A stretch of DNA of 10,281 bases from positions 1,167-11,447 of the forward strand of contig MHQO01000008.1 in the NCBI GenBank assembly GCA_001820675.1, written 5' to 3'. The stretch comes from Candidatus Sungbacteria bacterium RIFCSPLOWO2_01_FULL_47_10 (GTDB lineage: Bacteria; Patescibacteriota; Minisyncoccia; Sungbacterales; GWA2-42-14). Positions 1 to 6,694 of this stretch are shown in pieces. The notes below the pieces were generated by a model. It was not told the DNA's origin, did not search any database, and worked only from the letters and a program-made list of their open reading frames with translations. The number at the start of each line of letters is the position of its first letter. The first letter of the stretch is position 1. A program made the translations under genes and the position numbers.

Positions 1-1
1 C

Positions 2-289
2 CTTCTCGTACTCCTTGGTTTTATGGTGTGGTACAGTTGGCATCGTTTTGTTCTCGTCCGTGCGAGAGTTACGAAGGAAACGCGCGAGGCGGAAACGACT
101 CTCCATAAGGAAATTTGGTCACTCCGCGAACACCTCAAGGAATATCTAAGTTTTGTCGAAAAAGAACGACAGGAACATACCTTGTCCGATCAAGAGCGGG
201 AATTCATGCGGAAACTTAAAAAGGGAATTGAAGAAACAGAAGAACATGTGGAAAAAGAAATTGAAGATATCGAAAAAGAGATGAAGTAG
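2..289 (+). CDS. C-terminal tail of a membrane-anchored coiled-coil protein (5'-truncated by window edge)
   Basis: The reading frame is open from base 2 and passes through an ATG at 23, so the gene probably begins outside the window and the ATG need not be its start. The visible part opens with a hydrophobic stretch (LLVLLGFMVWYSW, bases 2-40) that looks like a transmembrane helix. Basic residues follow (HRF..R.R), then about 70 residues very rich in Glu and Lys with heptad-like spacing, ending at a TAG at 287-289. The likely arrangement is an outside domain (not visible), one membrane helix and a cytoplasmic coiled coil. From memory, and unverified, similar Glu/Lys tails end large surface proteins (for example with cohesin or Ig-like domains) in Parcubacteria. 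It is convergent with the response regulator, with 75 bases between the stops. The function is unknown; the alternative is a free-standing 88-residue membrane protein starting at 23. Confidence 0.6.
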   Translation, partial: LLVLLGFMVWYSWHRFVLVRARVTKETREAETTLHKEIWSLREHLKEYLSFVEKERQEHTLSDQEREFMRKLKKGIEETEEHVEKEIEDIEKEMK

Positions 290-364
290 ACCGATAATGC
301 GCCGACACCCAATCACCGACACCGCGCGGTGACAGAAGAGAAATTTGCCCGAAGAGCATGGTGG

Positions 365-754
365 TTATTCTTTGAGAGCGCTTTTGACTTTCAAAGCGAT
401 ATCGGCGAGTTTCCAATCGCTTTTGACGACGTACCAATAAACATTATATTTTTTTCCGAGTTCCCGGTCATCGGGAAGATTCGATACGATAATGACGGGA
501 ATTTTCGCGCCCCATGCATCTTTTCTCAATTCACTCAGGACTTCGGCGCCATCCATGATGGGGAGCATGAGATCGAGCAGAATGACATTCGGATGGTTTT
601 CAAACGCAATCCTCAGCGCTTCCGAACCGTCGGCGGCCTCAAGAACCGCATATCCTTCGCTTCGAAGCTTGTCCGAGATTGCTCCGCGAAGGGTTTCATC
701 GTCCTCCACCACGAGGATATTTTTTTTGAGTTTATTGAAAAGATTGTTGAACAT
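365..754 (-). CDS. Single-domain (CheY-like) response regulator
   Basis: The 129-residue protein is one receiver domain with no DNA-binding output domain. Visible family landmarks are the acidic pocket E17-D18-D19 after the first strand (NILVVEDD), phospho-acceptor Asp61 in the motif VILLDLMLPIMDG, Ser91 in the Thr/Ser position (VIIVSN), and Lys111 in the conserved Lys position (VVKSD, with Ser instead of the usual Pro). The frame also runs upstream to an ATG at 796, but I chose the ATG at 754: the extra 14 residues (MRICFGSVPICGFT) fall in the repeat array and do not fit the family, whose first strand begins near residue 12 from the chosen start. It lies downstream of the histidine kinase on the same strand and should receive phosphate from it. 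With no output domain, it presumably acts by protein-protein contact. No clear terminator is seen after its TAA. Confidence 0.9.
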   Translation of the reverse strand: MFNNLFNKLKKNILVVEDDETLRGAISDKLRSEGYAVLEAADGSEALRIAFENHPNVILLDLMLPIMDGAEVLSELRKDAWGAKIPVIIVSNLPDDRELGKKYNVYWYVVKSDWKLADIALKVKSALKE

Positions 755-762
755 AGTGAATC

Positions 763-865
763 CACAGATAGGCACGGATCCGAAACAGATACGCACAGAT
801 CACAGATACGTAATGAAAAAATCTGCGATCCGCGAACATCTATATACAATCCGCGACGATCTGTT
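763..865. repeat. Imperfect inverted array of ten 7-base units between kinase and regulator genes
   Basis: On the + strand, five units of the form (C/A)AC(A/G)GAT begin at 763, 773, 784, 794 and 801. Five reverse-oriented units of the form ATC(T/C)(G/A)(T/C)(G/T/A) begin at 821, 828, 838, 849 and 859. The spacings are 10, 11, 10, 7 and then, mirrored, 7, 10, 11, 10, so the whole is symmetrical about position 814. The two 45-base arms match at about 30 of 45 positions when one is reverse-complemented, and enclose a 13-base centre (808-820). As RNA from the minus strand it could fold into one long irregular hairpin in the kinase-regulator message. As DNA, the 10-11 base spacing puts units on one helix face. 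It fills most of the 120-base gap between the two genes. Function unknown. Confidence 0.7.
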
Positions 866-874
866 TAAAAGTTT

Positions 875-2128
875 TTACTCTAATTGTTTTGTGCCTTTTC
901 CGGCGTTTTTTATTGCAAGCGGGAGCGCTATGGTGAACGTTGTTCCTTTGCCTTCCTGCGAAGAAAACCAGATCTTGCCCTCGAGTGCGTCAACAATCGA
1001 TTTTGTGAGATATAGGCCCAGGCCGGTTCCGTCGACCCCGGGAAGGCGTTCGACGTTTCGCGCGCGAAACAGTTTTGTAAAAATCTTCTGCTGATCTTCC
1101 TGCGGGATGCCGTATCCGGAATCGCTAACCGAAATTTGCAGATAGTCCTCCTTATTTCCGAACGGGCCGGGATTTTCGTGCCTGCGGAGCGAGGCGCGAA
1201 TGGCAATCGTTCCTTTCTGAGGAGTATATTTGACCGCATTCGAAAGAATGTTCTGCATAACAATTTGAAAAAGCTTCATATCAGTTTCAATGGCGGCATC
1301 CTCTTGTTCGTACGATTCATCGCATGAAAGGTCTTTTGATTTTATCTGGACGTCAAGTTCCGCGAGAATACTTCTGATTGCTTGGCGGATTATGGTCGGC
1401 TCCGGCTTGACCATGATTGATCCGAGTTCGAGCCGGGAAATATTCAAAAGAAAACGAATGATATCGGTCATGCGGCGCGATGCGGAATAAATTTGTTGAA
1501 GATATTTTTTCTGCTCGCCAGAGGGCGCGCCCGCTCCGCCGGAAAGAAGCAGTTCCGTATACCAGTTTATGCCAGCAATCGGGGTTCGTAGTTGGTGTGC
1601 GGCAAGCGATACGAATTCGCTTTTGATTCGGTCGATTTCTTTCTCTTCCGAAATGTCGCGAAATACTACAAGCGCGCCTGACGCTTCCTGATTTTCGAGA
1701 AGCGGGGAAAGGGTTATCGCAACCGGAAAATCGTTTCCGTATTTTGGACGAGCATAAAAATTATCCTGAAATCGAATGGTGATACTATCCGTTTTTTCGA
1801 CAACTCGCCCGATAAGATCGTGGTGTATATATTCTTCGCCCGTGTTTGTTTTCGAGTAGAGGTGCATTGCCTCGCTGAATGATTTTTTTAAAAGTTCATC
1901 GGGGGCCGTGCGAAGAAGCACGCCTGCGGTCTGATTCGCGAGAGTGACCATGCCTTTTTTATCAACAACAATGATTCCCTCCCGGATAGAGGAAAGAATG
2001 GCGCCCTGCTCTGAAATTTTTTTTTCAAGCGATCGTATTTTTAGGGTGTGCGGTTGGATGGGGTCATGTGGTGCGGAAAACCTCTTGCGGGTGCGAGGGG
2101 GATGGTGTTGTATGCTGTTTCGTTTCAT
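875..2128 (-). CDS. Soluble PAS-domain sensor histidine kinase
   Basis: This 417-residue kinase autophosphorylates and passes phosphate to a response regulator, most likely the one encoded downstream. A basic N-terminus and short coiled coil lead into a PAS domain (about residues 40-160, ending with the FRDISEEKEIDRIKSEF linker). The dimerisation/H-box follows with phospho-acceptor His178 in AAHQLRTP. The ATPase domain shows the N box (QNILSNAVKYTP, about 292-303), G1 box (DSGYGIP, 336-342), F box (IFTKLF) and G2 box (GTGLGLYL, 367-374). No transmembrane helix is seen, so it should sense a cytoplasmic signal. The ATG at 2128 is chosen because AGGAGG lies just upstream; the frame reaches back to an ATG at 2158, but that start would lie upstream of the likely promoter -10. 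It is transcribed divergently from the GH130 gene and is separated from the regulator gene by the inverted array. Confidence 0.93.
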   Translation of the reverse strand: MKRNSIQHHPPRTRKRFSAPHDPIQPHTLKIRSLEKKISEQGAILSSIREGIIVVDKKGMVTLANQTAGVLLRTAPDELLKKSFSEAMHLYSKTNTGEEYIHHDLIGRVVEKTDSITIRFQDNFYARPKYGNDFPVAITLSPLLENQEASGALVVFRDISEEKEIDRIKSEFVSLAAHQLRTPIAGINWYTELLLSGGAGAPSGEQKKYLQQIYSASRRMTDIIRFLLNISRLELGSIMVKPEPTIIRQAIRSILAELDVQIKSKDLSCDESYEQEDAAIETDMKLFQIVMQNILSNAVKYTPQKGTIAIRASLRRHENPGPFGNKEDYLQISVSDSGYGIPQEDQQKIFTKLFRARNVERLPGVDGTGLGLYLTKSIVDALEGKIWFSSQEGKGTTFTIALPLAIKNAGKGTKQLE

Positions 2129-2130
2129 TT

Positions 2131-2146
2131 CCCTCCTATAATACCA
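2131..2146 (-). promoter_or_regulatory. Kinase gene start region: extended -10 box overlapping a Shine-Dalgarno site
   Basis: Reading the minus strand towards the kinase ATG (2128) there is TGGTATTAT, an extended -10 box (TG, one base, TATTAT at 2143-2138), directly followed by AGGAGG (2137-2132). The expected transcription start from this -10 box would fall near 2131, after the Shine-Dalgarno site, so the two signals cannot both serve the same transcript. Either the gene has a nearly leaderless message from this box, or a longer message from an upstream promoter uses AGGAGG. The -35 position at 17 bases (TTTCCC) is weak. Confidence 0.5.
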
Positions 2147-2214
2147 TGCCGGAACCACAAGGGAAAATACACGTTTTTACCGCGAAATTAGCAATTTTCT
2201 GTGGATATCTTTTA

Positions 2215-2243
2215 TTGTAACCGGATTCATTTCATGATAAAAT
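2215..2243 (+). promoter_or_regulatory. Predicted promoter of the GH130-like gene
   Basis: TTGTAA (2215-2220) and TAAAAT (2238-2243) are separated by 17 bases, and a TG one base before the -10 box (2235-2236) makes it an extended -10. The expected start is near 2250, which gives an untranslated leader of about 135 bases before the ATG at 2385. The leader contains the CCTGTTTGCTAA direct repeat. This leader is unusually long next to the near-leaderless genes elsewhere in the window. Confidence 0.55.
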
Positions 2244-2264
2244 AAGGCCGGTTTTTAATTTTGC

Positions 2265-2293
2265 CCTGTTTGCTAATTTGTCCTGTTTGCTAA
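2265..2293. repeat. 12-base direct repeat CCTGTTTGCTAA, with an inverted partial copy upstream
   Basis: CCTGTTTGCTAA occurs exactly at 2265-2276 and 2282-2293, a 17-base period. The 10-mer TTGCTAATTT at 2270-2279 also has an exact inverted copy (AAATTAGCAA) at 2185-2194. The copies flank the predicted promoter at 2215-2243 in the divergent region between the kinase and the GH130 gene. The layout is compatible with an operator bound by a regulator, but no known consensus is recognised. Confidence 0.5.
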
Positions 2294-2384
2294 CTACATA
2301 TAAATTCAGTGTCGATTAACAAGGGCGCTCAAAAGAATTCTTCGGGCAATTGTTGCAGAGGAATTCAACGCGAGCACTTCAATT

Positions 2385-3587
2385 ATGAAGAGGCATCCTG
2401 CACCAAGGAAGCGCGTTATTCCAAGGGCCCAAAGAAGTGTACGGATCAAAAAAAAGCCGAAAGTAGTTTCGAAATCACTTTCATCGCTCCGGCAATTATT
2501 TAAGAAGAAAACGGAAGCCGTTCACGGACCGCTATTGAGAAAATTTGTCGGAAATCCGATTCTCCAGCCCAATCCATCGCGCGAATGGGAATCTCGGGCG
2601 ACATTCAATCCTGCCGCACTCTATCTCGGCGGGAAGACTCACCTTCTATATCGCGCAATTGGAGACAGCGATGTCTCTGTTTTCGGTTACGCGTCTTCAA
2701 CGGACGGAGTGCACATTGATGAACAGCTTGACGAGCCCGCATACGTTCCGCGGGAACCGTTTGAAGGCGTTCGAAAAGAGGCAGATCAGCCGGTTTCGTC
2801 CGGCGGCCAGAAGCCCTATGTTGTGTATTCATCGGGGGGCGGAACATCGGGCGGATGTGAAGATCCACGACTTACGCGAATTGATGATCAGATATACATG
2901 CTGTATGTCGCGTTTGACGGATGGAGCCCCCCCCGCGTTGCGCTCACATCCATCCTTGTTGATGATTTTTTAGCGCATCGATGGAATTGGAAAAAACCCG
3001 TCCTCATTTCACCTCCGGGTCAGATTCATAAAAATTGGGTCTTGTTTCCGGAAAAAATCGACGGAAAATTTGCCATACTCCACAGCATTTGTCCCGAAGT
3101 TTCCGTTTCATATTTCGATTCGCTTGATTTTGACGGATCAACCCATATTCAAAGCGCATATAGCGGGAAAGGAAGGCAGACGTGCTGGGATAATTGGATG
3201 CGGGGAGTCGGAGCTCCTCCCATCCGCACCAGAGAAGGTTGGCTCGTGCTGTATCATGCGATGGATGTGAATGATCCCGGCAAATACAAACTTGGCGCAA
3301 TGATTCTTGATGTCAACGATCCTTCAAAAATAATATATCGCTCGAACGAGCCAATTCTTGAACCGCAGGAGTGGTATGAAAATGAGGGTTGGAAATGGGG
3401 CGTTATTTATACCTGCGGGGCCGCGGTGATCAAAGGGAGGCTCTTCGTTTATTACGGGGCCGCGGATGCGGTGATCGCGGTTGCAACAGCCGAACTTGAT
3501 CAGTTTGTCGCGGAACTTAAGAGAACCGGTACCCCGAAACTTTTGCCTTCGGCACGAATATCGCTTAAAAAACAACGTCGCGGATAA
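2385..3587 (+). CDS. GH130-family glycoside phosphorylase/hydrolase (mannoside-active type)
   Basis: The 400-residue protein has the repeated beta-propeller strands of glycoside hydrolase family 130, whose members act on beta-mannosides, mostly by phosphorolysis to mannose-1-phosphate. Recognisable segments are NPIL.P and FNPAALY near the start of the domain, the active-site motif EDPR (Glu159-Asp160-Pro161-Arg162), LFPEKIDGKFAILHS (from about 220), GAPPIRTREGWLVLYHAMD, and a last blade with YTCGAAVIKGRLFVYYGAAD. I cannot tell phosphorylase from hydrolase or assign the linkage by eye. An N-terminal extension of about 44 residues is very basic (17 Lys/Arg) and is not part of the usual domain; the true start might be later. 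No Shine-Dalgarno site precedes the ATG at 2385. No signal peptide is seen, so it is probably cytoplasmic. It stands alone: its own promoter upstream, a terminator downstream, and no glycan transporter nearby. Confidence 0.85.
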   Translation: MKRHPAPRKRVIPRAQRSVRIKKKPKVVSKSLSSLRQLFKKKTEAVHGPLLRKFVGNPILQPNPSREWESRATFNPAALYLGGKTHLLYRAIGDSDVSVFGYASSTDGVHIDEQLDEPAYVPREPFEGVRKEADQPVSSGGQKPYVVYSSGGGTSGGCEDPRLTRIDDQIYMLYVAFDGWSPPRVALTSILVDDFLAHRWNWKKPVLISPPGQIHKNWVLFPEKIDGKFAILHSICPEVSVSYFDSLDFDGSTHIQSAYSGKGRQTCWDNWMRGVGAPPIRTREGWLVLYHAMDVNDPGKYKLGAMILDVNDPSKIIYRSNEPILEPQEWYENEGWKWGVIYTCGAAVIKGRLFVYYGAADAVIAVATAELDQFVAELKRTGTPKLLPSARISLKKQRRG

Positions 3588-3612
3588 CATTGGTAAATGT
3601 TCATGCGCCGGA

Positions 3613-3643
3613 ACGCGCCCATTCGGGGCGCGTGTTTCTCTTT
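3613..3643 (+). terminator. Rho-independent terminator after the GH130 gene
   Basis: An 8-bp GC-rich stem, ACGCGCCC (3613-3620) and GGGCGCGT (3626-3633), has a 5-base loop and is followed by GTTTCTCTTT. It begins 26 bases after the TAA of the GH130 gene. The T tract is interrupted by C, so efficiency may be moderate. Confidence 0.75.
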
Positions 3644-3661
3644 ACCGGTTGTTTGTGGCGA

Positions 3662-3690
3662 TATACATGATTTTAACTTTATAGTATACT
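3662..3690 (+). promoter_or_regulatory. Predicted promoter of the coiled-coil/ATPase pair
   Basis: TATACA (3662-3667) and TATACT (3685-3690) are 17 bases apart, just after the preceding terminator. The expected transcription start (about 3697) lies past the upstream in-frame ATG at 3693, which supports using the ATG at 3765 as the gene start. The -35 box matches the consensus at only 4 of 6 positions. Confidence 0.5.
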
Positions 3691-3764
3691 AAATGCGGAC
3701 GTGGCTGATGATTTTCGTCTTGCCGATCCGTATTCATACCCATTTCCATATACATATATATACT

Positions 3765-4187
3765 ATGCCGGAACCAGGACAAAAAAGAGAAAAAACGCAC
3801 GAAGAGGAAATAAAGGAACTCGAACGCCTTCTTGAAGAAAAAAAGCGCGCGCTTATTGAGCGTGGCGTCGAAAAGGTGCCAAAAGAAGCATTTCGCGAAG
3901 TAATGAAGGAGTATGTCGAGGCAAAGAAACCGCCATCATATCTCCCGCCTTCTCCCGTCCCAGTACCCGCGAGCGACGACGCGGCAAAAAAAAATGATGA
4001 ACAAAAAAAACGAATCCGGGAAGCCGAGCTTGATAAACTTATCGCGGTATCATTCGAAGAGGGAATCGTAGAGGCCGTGAATCAGGCCGAGCGGACTACC
4101 CCATGGCTTCTTGATGAGCTTCATGATCGGCTCGTGGACGAATATTATCAGAAACTCGTGCAAAGTAGTAAACTGAAAGAACTATGA
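3765..4187 (+). CDS. Small coiled-coil/proline-rich protein next to the TraG-like ATPase
   Basis: The protein is 140 residues from the ATG at 3765. The frame extends to an ATG at 3693, which would add 24 residues (MRTWLMIFVLPIRIH...), but that codon precedes the likely transcription start, so I prefer 3765. Residues 10-33 are a Glu/Lys/Leu-rich predicted coiled coil; 55-67 are proline-rich (PPSYLPPSPVPVP); 85-140 are helical, with FEEGIVEAVNQAE and WLLDELHDRLVDEYYQKLV. No signal peptide, membrane helix or catalytic motif is seen. The gene ends with TGA at 4185-4187, 43 bases before the GTG of the ATPase, so the two are probably co-transcribed. From memory, and unverified, proteins with an 'LDE.HD.LVDE.Y.KLV'-like end recur beside such ATPases in CPR genomes. 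It may be a partner or regulator of the ATPase; this is inferred only from position. Confidence 0.75.
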   Translation: MPEPGQKREKTHEEEIKELERLLEEKKRALIERGVEKVPKEAFREVMKEYVEAKKPPSYLPPSPVPVPASDDAAKKNDEQKKRIREAELDKLIAVSFEEGIVEAVNQAERTTPWLLDELHDRLVDEYYQKLVQSSKLKEL

Positions 4188-4230
4188 ATAACATCGCCGC
4201 GATAATTCGGTAATTTATTTTAATCCACCA

Positions 4231-6651
4231 GTGCCTTTTCTTCCTGTATTTTTCATCGTTATCGGCGTCCTTTTTGCGATATTCCTGTGGATGCTTAAAA
4301 AGATAACCAGACGCGATGAAATTTGGCGCTCTTTGAATATGCGTCTTTTCTTAGTTCGTCTTCCGAAGGAAGCGAGCCGCGAGGAAATGACGCGCGAGAA
4401 AATCCATGAACGAATTTCAGTGATGGAAAATGTATATGCGAGTCTTGCGTTAGTTCATGACACCTGGTGGAATACGTTTTCCTACGGCAAGCCGGTGTTT
4501 GCGCTTGAAATTACCACGCCGCACATCGGGGAGGAAATCTCGTTTTACACGGCGGTTCCGAAGCGATTTCAGGATTCATTCGAAAAAATTATTCATGCCA
4601 ATTATCCCCATGCATCCGTTTCGCACGTGAAGGACTATAATATTTTTAATCCGGCGGGAAAGTCGGTTGTGTCCGAAATAACGCAGAGGCGCCCGTTTGC
4701 TTTTCCGGTCAAAGTGTATCGCGATATTCCCGGCGATCCGTTGCGCGCCATTACCAATGGCTTTTCTAAACTTCAGCGGGAGGGCGAGGGGGCGTCCTTG
4801 CAGATTATTGCGCGACCCGCGTCCGGGAGGATACGGCGATCGATTCAATATTTTGCAAAGGAAGTTCAGCTCGGGGATGCGAGTATTCGAAGGGGGCCTC
4901 GCGCGGGAGTTATGCGCATGGGAAGCATTTTTAAGGAGTCGCTTTTTCCGCCATCCGAAGAAGAAATTGAGAAGCGGAAAACAAAGCGGCTGACCCCCGC
5001 CGAAGAAGAACTGCTCCGCAAGGTTGAGCAGAAATCCGGACGCACACTTTTCGACGCAAATATCCGGCTCGTTGCATCGGCGCCGAATGAAGCGCGTGCG
5101 GGAGAAATTCTTTCCGGACTTGAATCCGCCTTCACGCAGTTTTCGGATCCCGCATCGAACGAATGTGCGGTGTATCGACCGGAAAAATCAGGATTGAAGG
5201 ATGCCATATACCGTTTTTCTTTCAGGGTTTTTAGCGAACCGGAGCGCGTAGTCCTTTCCGGCGAGGAGCTTGCGGGAATATTCCATTTTCCGAATACGGC
5301 GCTCGAGACGCCGAAGATCGAATTCCTAAAAGCGCGCGAAGCTCCCTCGCCCGCAAACCTTCCAACCGAAGGCCTGCTTTTGGGCGTGAACGATTTTCGC
5401 GGAATCGCCTCGGACATTCGCATCATGAAGGACGACCGGAGGAGGCATATGTATATTATCGGCCAGACCGGCACGGGAAAATCGGTACTTCTGAAAAACA
5501 TGATCCGTCAGGATATCGAATCGGGGGAAGGGGTCTGTTTTATCGATCCCCATGGCGATACCGTAGAAGAAATTTTAGGATATATTCCCGAAGAACGATC
5601 CCGGGATGTCATTTATTTCAATCCCGCGGATACGGCCCGCCCTCTCGGCCTCAACATGCTTGAATACGACACCCGATATCCCGAGCAGAAAACCATGGTA
5701 GTAAACGAACTCTTCAGTATCTTTATGAAGCTTTACGGCGCAATCCCCGAATCGATGGGCCCGATGTTCGAGCAATATTTCCGCAACTCCACCCTTTTGG
5801 TCATGGACGATCCGGCATCCGGGTCAACGCTTCTTGAAATATCCCGCGTGCTTTCCGATCGGGCTTTCCGCGAGCTGAAACTTTCCCGCACCAAAAATAT
5901 TGTCGTACGATCGTTCTGGGAAAAAATTGCCGAAAAAGCGGGCGGAGAATCGTCGCTTGCGAATATCGTCCCGTATATCACGTCAAAATTCGACACGTTT
6001 CTTGCAAATGAAATCATGCGCCCGATTATCGCCCAGGAGCGCTCCGCGTTCAATTTTCGCGAGGTTATGGATCAAAAAAAGATTCTTCTCATAAATCTTT
6101 CGAAAGGCAGGCTCGGCGAAATCAATTCTTCGCTTCTCGGGTTGATTATCGTCGGGAAACTTCTCATCGCCTCATTGTCGAGAACCGATATTCCGGAGGA
6201 ATCCCGCTCGGATTTTTATCTGTATCTTGACGAGTTCCAGAACGTTACCACTCCTTCAATTGCGACGATTCTATCCGAGGCGAGAAAATACCGTCTCAAC
6301 CTTACGATTTCGCACCAGTTTATCGGCCAGCTGGAAGAAAATATCAAAAAAGCGGTATTCGGCAACGCGGGATCAATGGCGGCATTTCGCATCGGATCGG
6401 ATGACGCGGAGTTCATGGAAAAGCAATTCGCGCCTATTTTTTCGGCGCACGATCTTTTGAATATTGATAATTACAACTGCTATGTTAAACTGCTGATACG
6501 CGGCCAGACATCGGAGTCCTTCAGCATGAAAACGCATCCGCCGCAAGCGCCATACCGCGATCAGGTGGAACGCATCAAGGAATTTTCCCGCCAAACCTAC
6601 GGCCGCCAGCGCGACGAAGTCGAACGGGAAATTCTGGAGCGGCATTCATAA
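4231..6651 (+). CDS. Membrane-anchored TraG/VirB4/HerA-class ATPase (type IV secretion DNA-transfer type)
   Basis: The 806-residue protein starts at a GTG; no earlier in-frame start exists before a TAA at 4189. Residues 1-24 form one hydrophobic helix followed by KK, so it is anchored in the membrane with its bulk in the cytoplasm. Residues 25-390 form a poorly characterised N-terminal domain. The RecA-like motor follows: Walker A GQTGTGKS (411-418), then GVCFIDPHGDTVEEIL typical of conjugative coupling and HerA/VirB4 ATPases, Walker B YLYLDEFQN (Asp667-Glu668), and a motif III-like segment SEARKYRLNLTISHQFIGQL with a conserved Gln. Relatives move DNA or proteins through a membrane using ATP. 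No relaxase, VirB channel gene or pilin is present in the window, so it appears solitary. It follows the small coiled-coil gene and is probably in one operon with it. The best family name (TraG/TraD, VirB4 or HerA-like) needs a profile search. Confidence 0.88.
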   Translation: MPFLPVFFIVIGVLFAIFLWMLKKITRRDEIWRSLNMRLFLVRLPKEASREEMTREKIHERISVMENVYASLALVHDTWWNTFSYGKPVFALEITTPHIGEEISFYTAVPKRFQDSFEKIIHANYPHASVSHVKDYNIFNPAGKSVVSEITQRRPFAFPVKVYRDIPGDPLRAITNGFSKLQREGEGASLQIIARPASGRIRRSIQYFAKEVQLGDASIRRGPRAGVMRMGSIFKESLFPPSEEEIEKRKTKRLTPAEEELLRKVEQKSGRTLFDANIRLVASAPNEARAGEILSGLESAFTQFSDPASNECAVYRPEKSGLKDAIYRFSFRVFSEPERVVLSGEELAGIFHFPNTALETPKIEFLKAREAPSPANLPTEGLLLGVNDFRGIASDIRIMKDDRRRHMYIIGQTGTGKSVLLKNMIRQDIESGEGVCFIDPHGDTVEEILGYIPEERSRDVIYFNPADTARPLGLNMLEYDTRYPEQKTMVVNELFSIFMKLYGAIPESMGPMFEQYFRNSTLLVMDDPASGSTLLEISRVLSDRAFRELKLSRTKNIVVRSFWEKIAEKAGGESSLANIVPYITSKFDTFLANEIMRPIIAQERSAFNFREVMDQKKILLINLSKGRLGEINSSLLGLIIVGKLLIASLSRTDIPEESRSDFYLYLDEFQNVTTPSIATILSEARKYRLNLTISHQFIGQLEENIKKAVFGNAGSMAAFRIGSDDAEFMEKQFAPIFSAHDLLNIDNYNCYVKLLIRGQTSESFSMKTHPPQAPYRDQVERIKEFSRQTYGRQRDEVEREILERHS

Positions 6652-6694
6652 ATCGTCGTGCGTTCGTTTGCGGCCATTCTTGAAGGAGAGCGGA

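Noticed and set aside
313..332. Hairpin TCACCG...CGGTGA and palindrome CACCGCGCGGTG between the two convergent genes
   Set aside because: No T tract follows on either strand, and the stem is only six pairs, so it cannot be called a terminator from sequence alone.
755..796. Longer response-regulator start at the ATG at 796
   Set aside because: The extra 14 residues come from the inverted array and do not match the receiver domain, which is complete from 754.
763..865. CRISPR array
   Set aside because: The repeats are only seven bases, degenerate, inverted halfway and spaced by 0-4 bases; no spacers or cas genes are present.
329..1094. Long open frames on the + strand at 329-868 and 492-1094
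   Set aside because: They lie antisense to the response regulator and kinase, show no family features, and the latter two genes have clear domain motifs.
2129..2158. Earlier kinase start at the ATG at 2158
   Set aside because: A good AGGAGG precedes the ATG at 2128, and the 2158 codon would lie upstream of the predicted -10 box.
3693..3764. Earlier start of the coiled-coil gene at the ATG at 3693, giving a hydrophobic N-terminus
   Set aside because: It lies three bases after the -10 box TATACT and so before the expected transcription start; there is also no Shine-Dalgarno site.
4185..4187. TGA recoding (as Gly) known in some CPR lineages
   Set aside because: TGA ends the coiled-coil gene in a sensible place, and no TGA interrupts any recognised protein, so the standard bacterial code fits.
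4866..5501. 211-codon open frame on the minus strand
   Set aside because: It is antisense to the ATPase gene, is Ser/Arg/Phe-rich as expected for a shadow frame, and has no recognisable motif.
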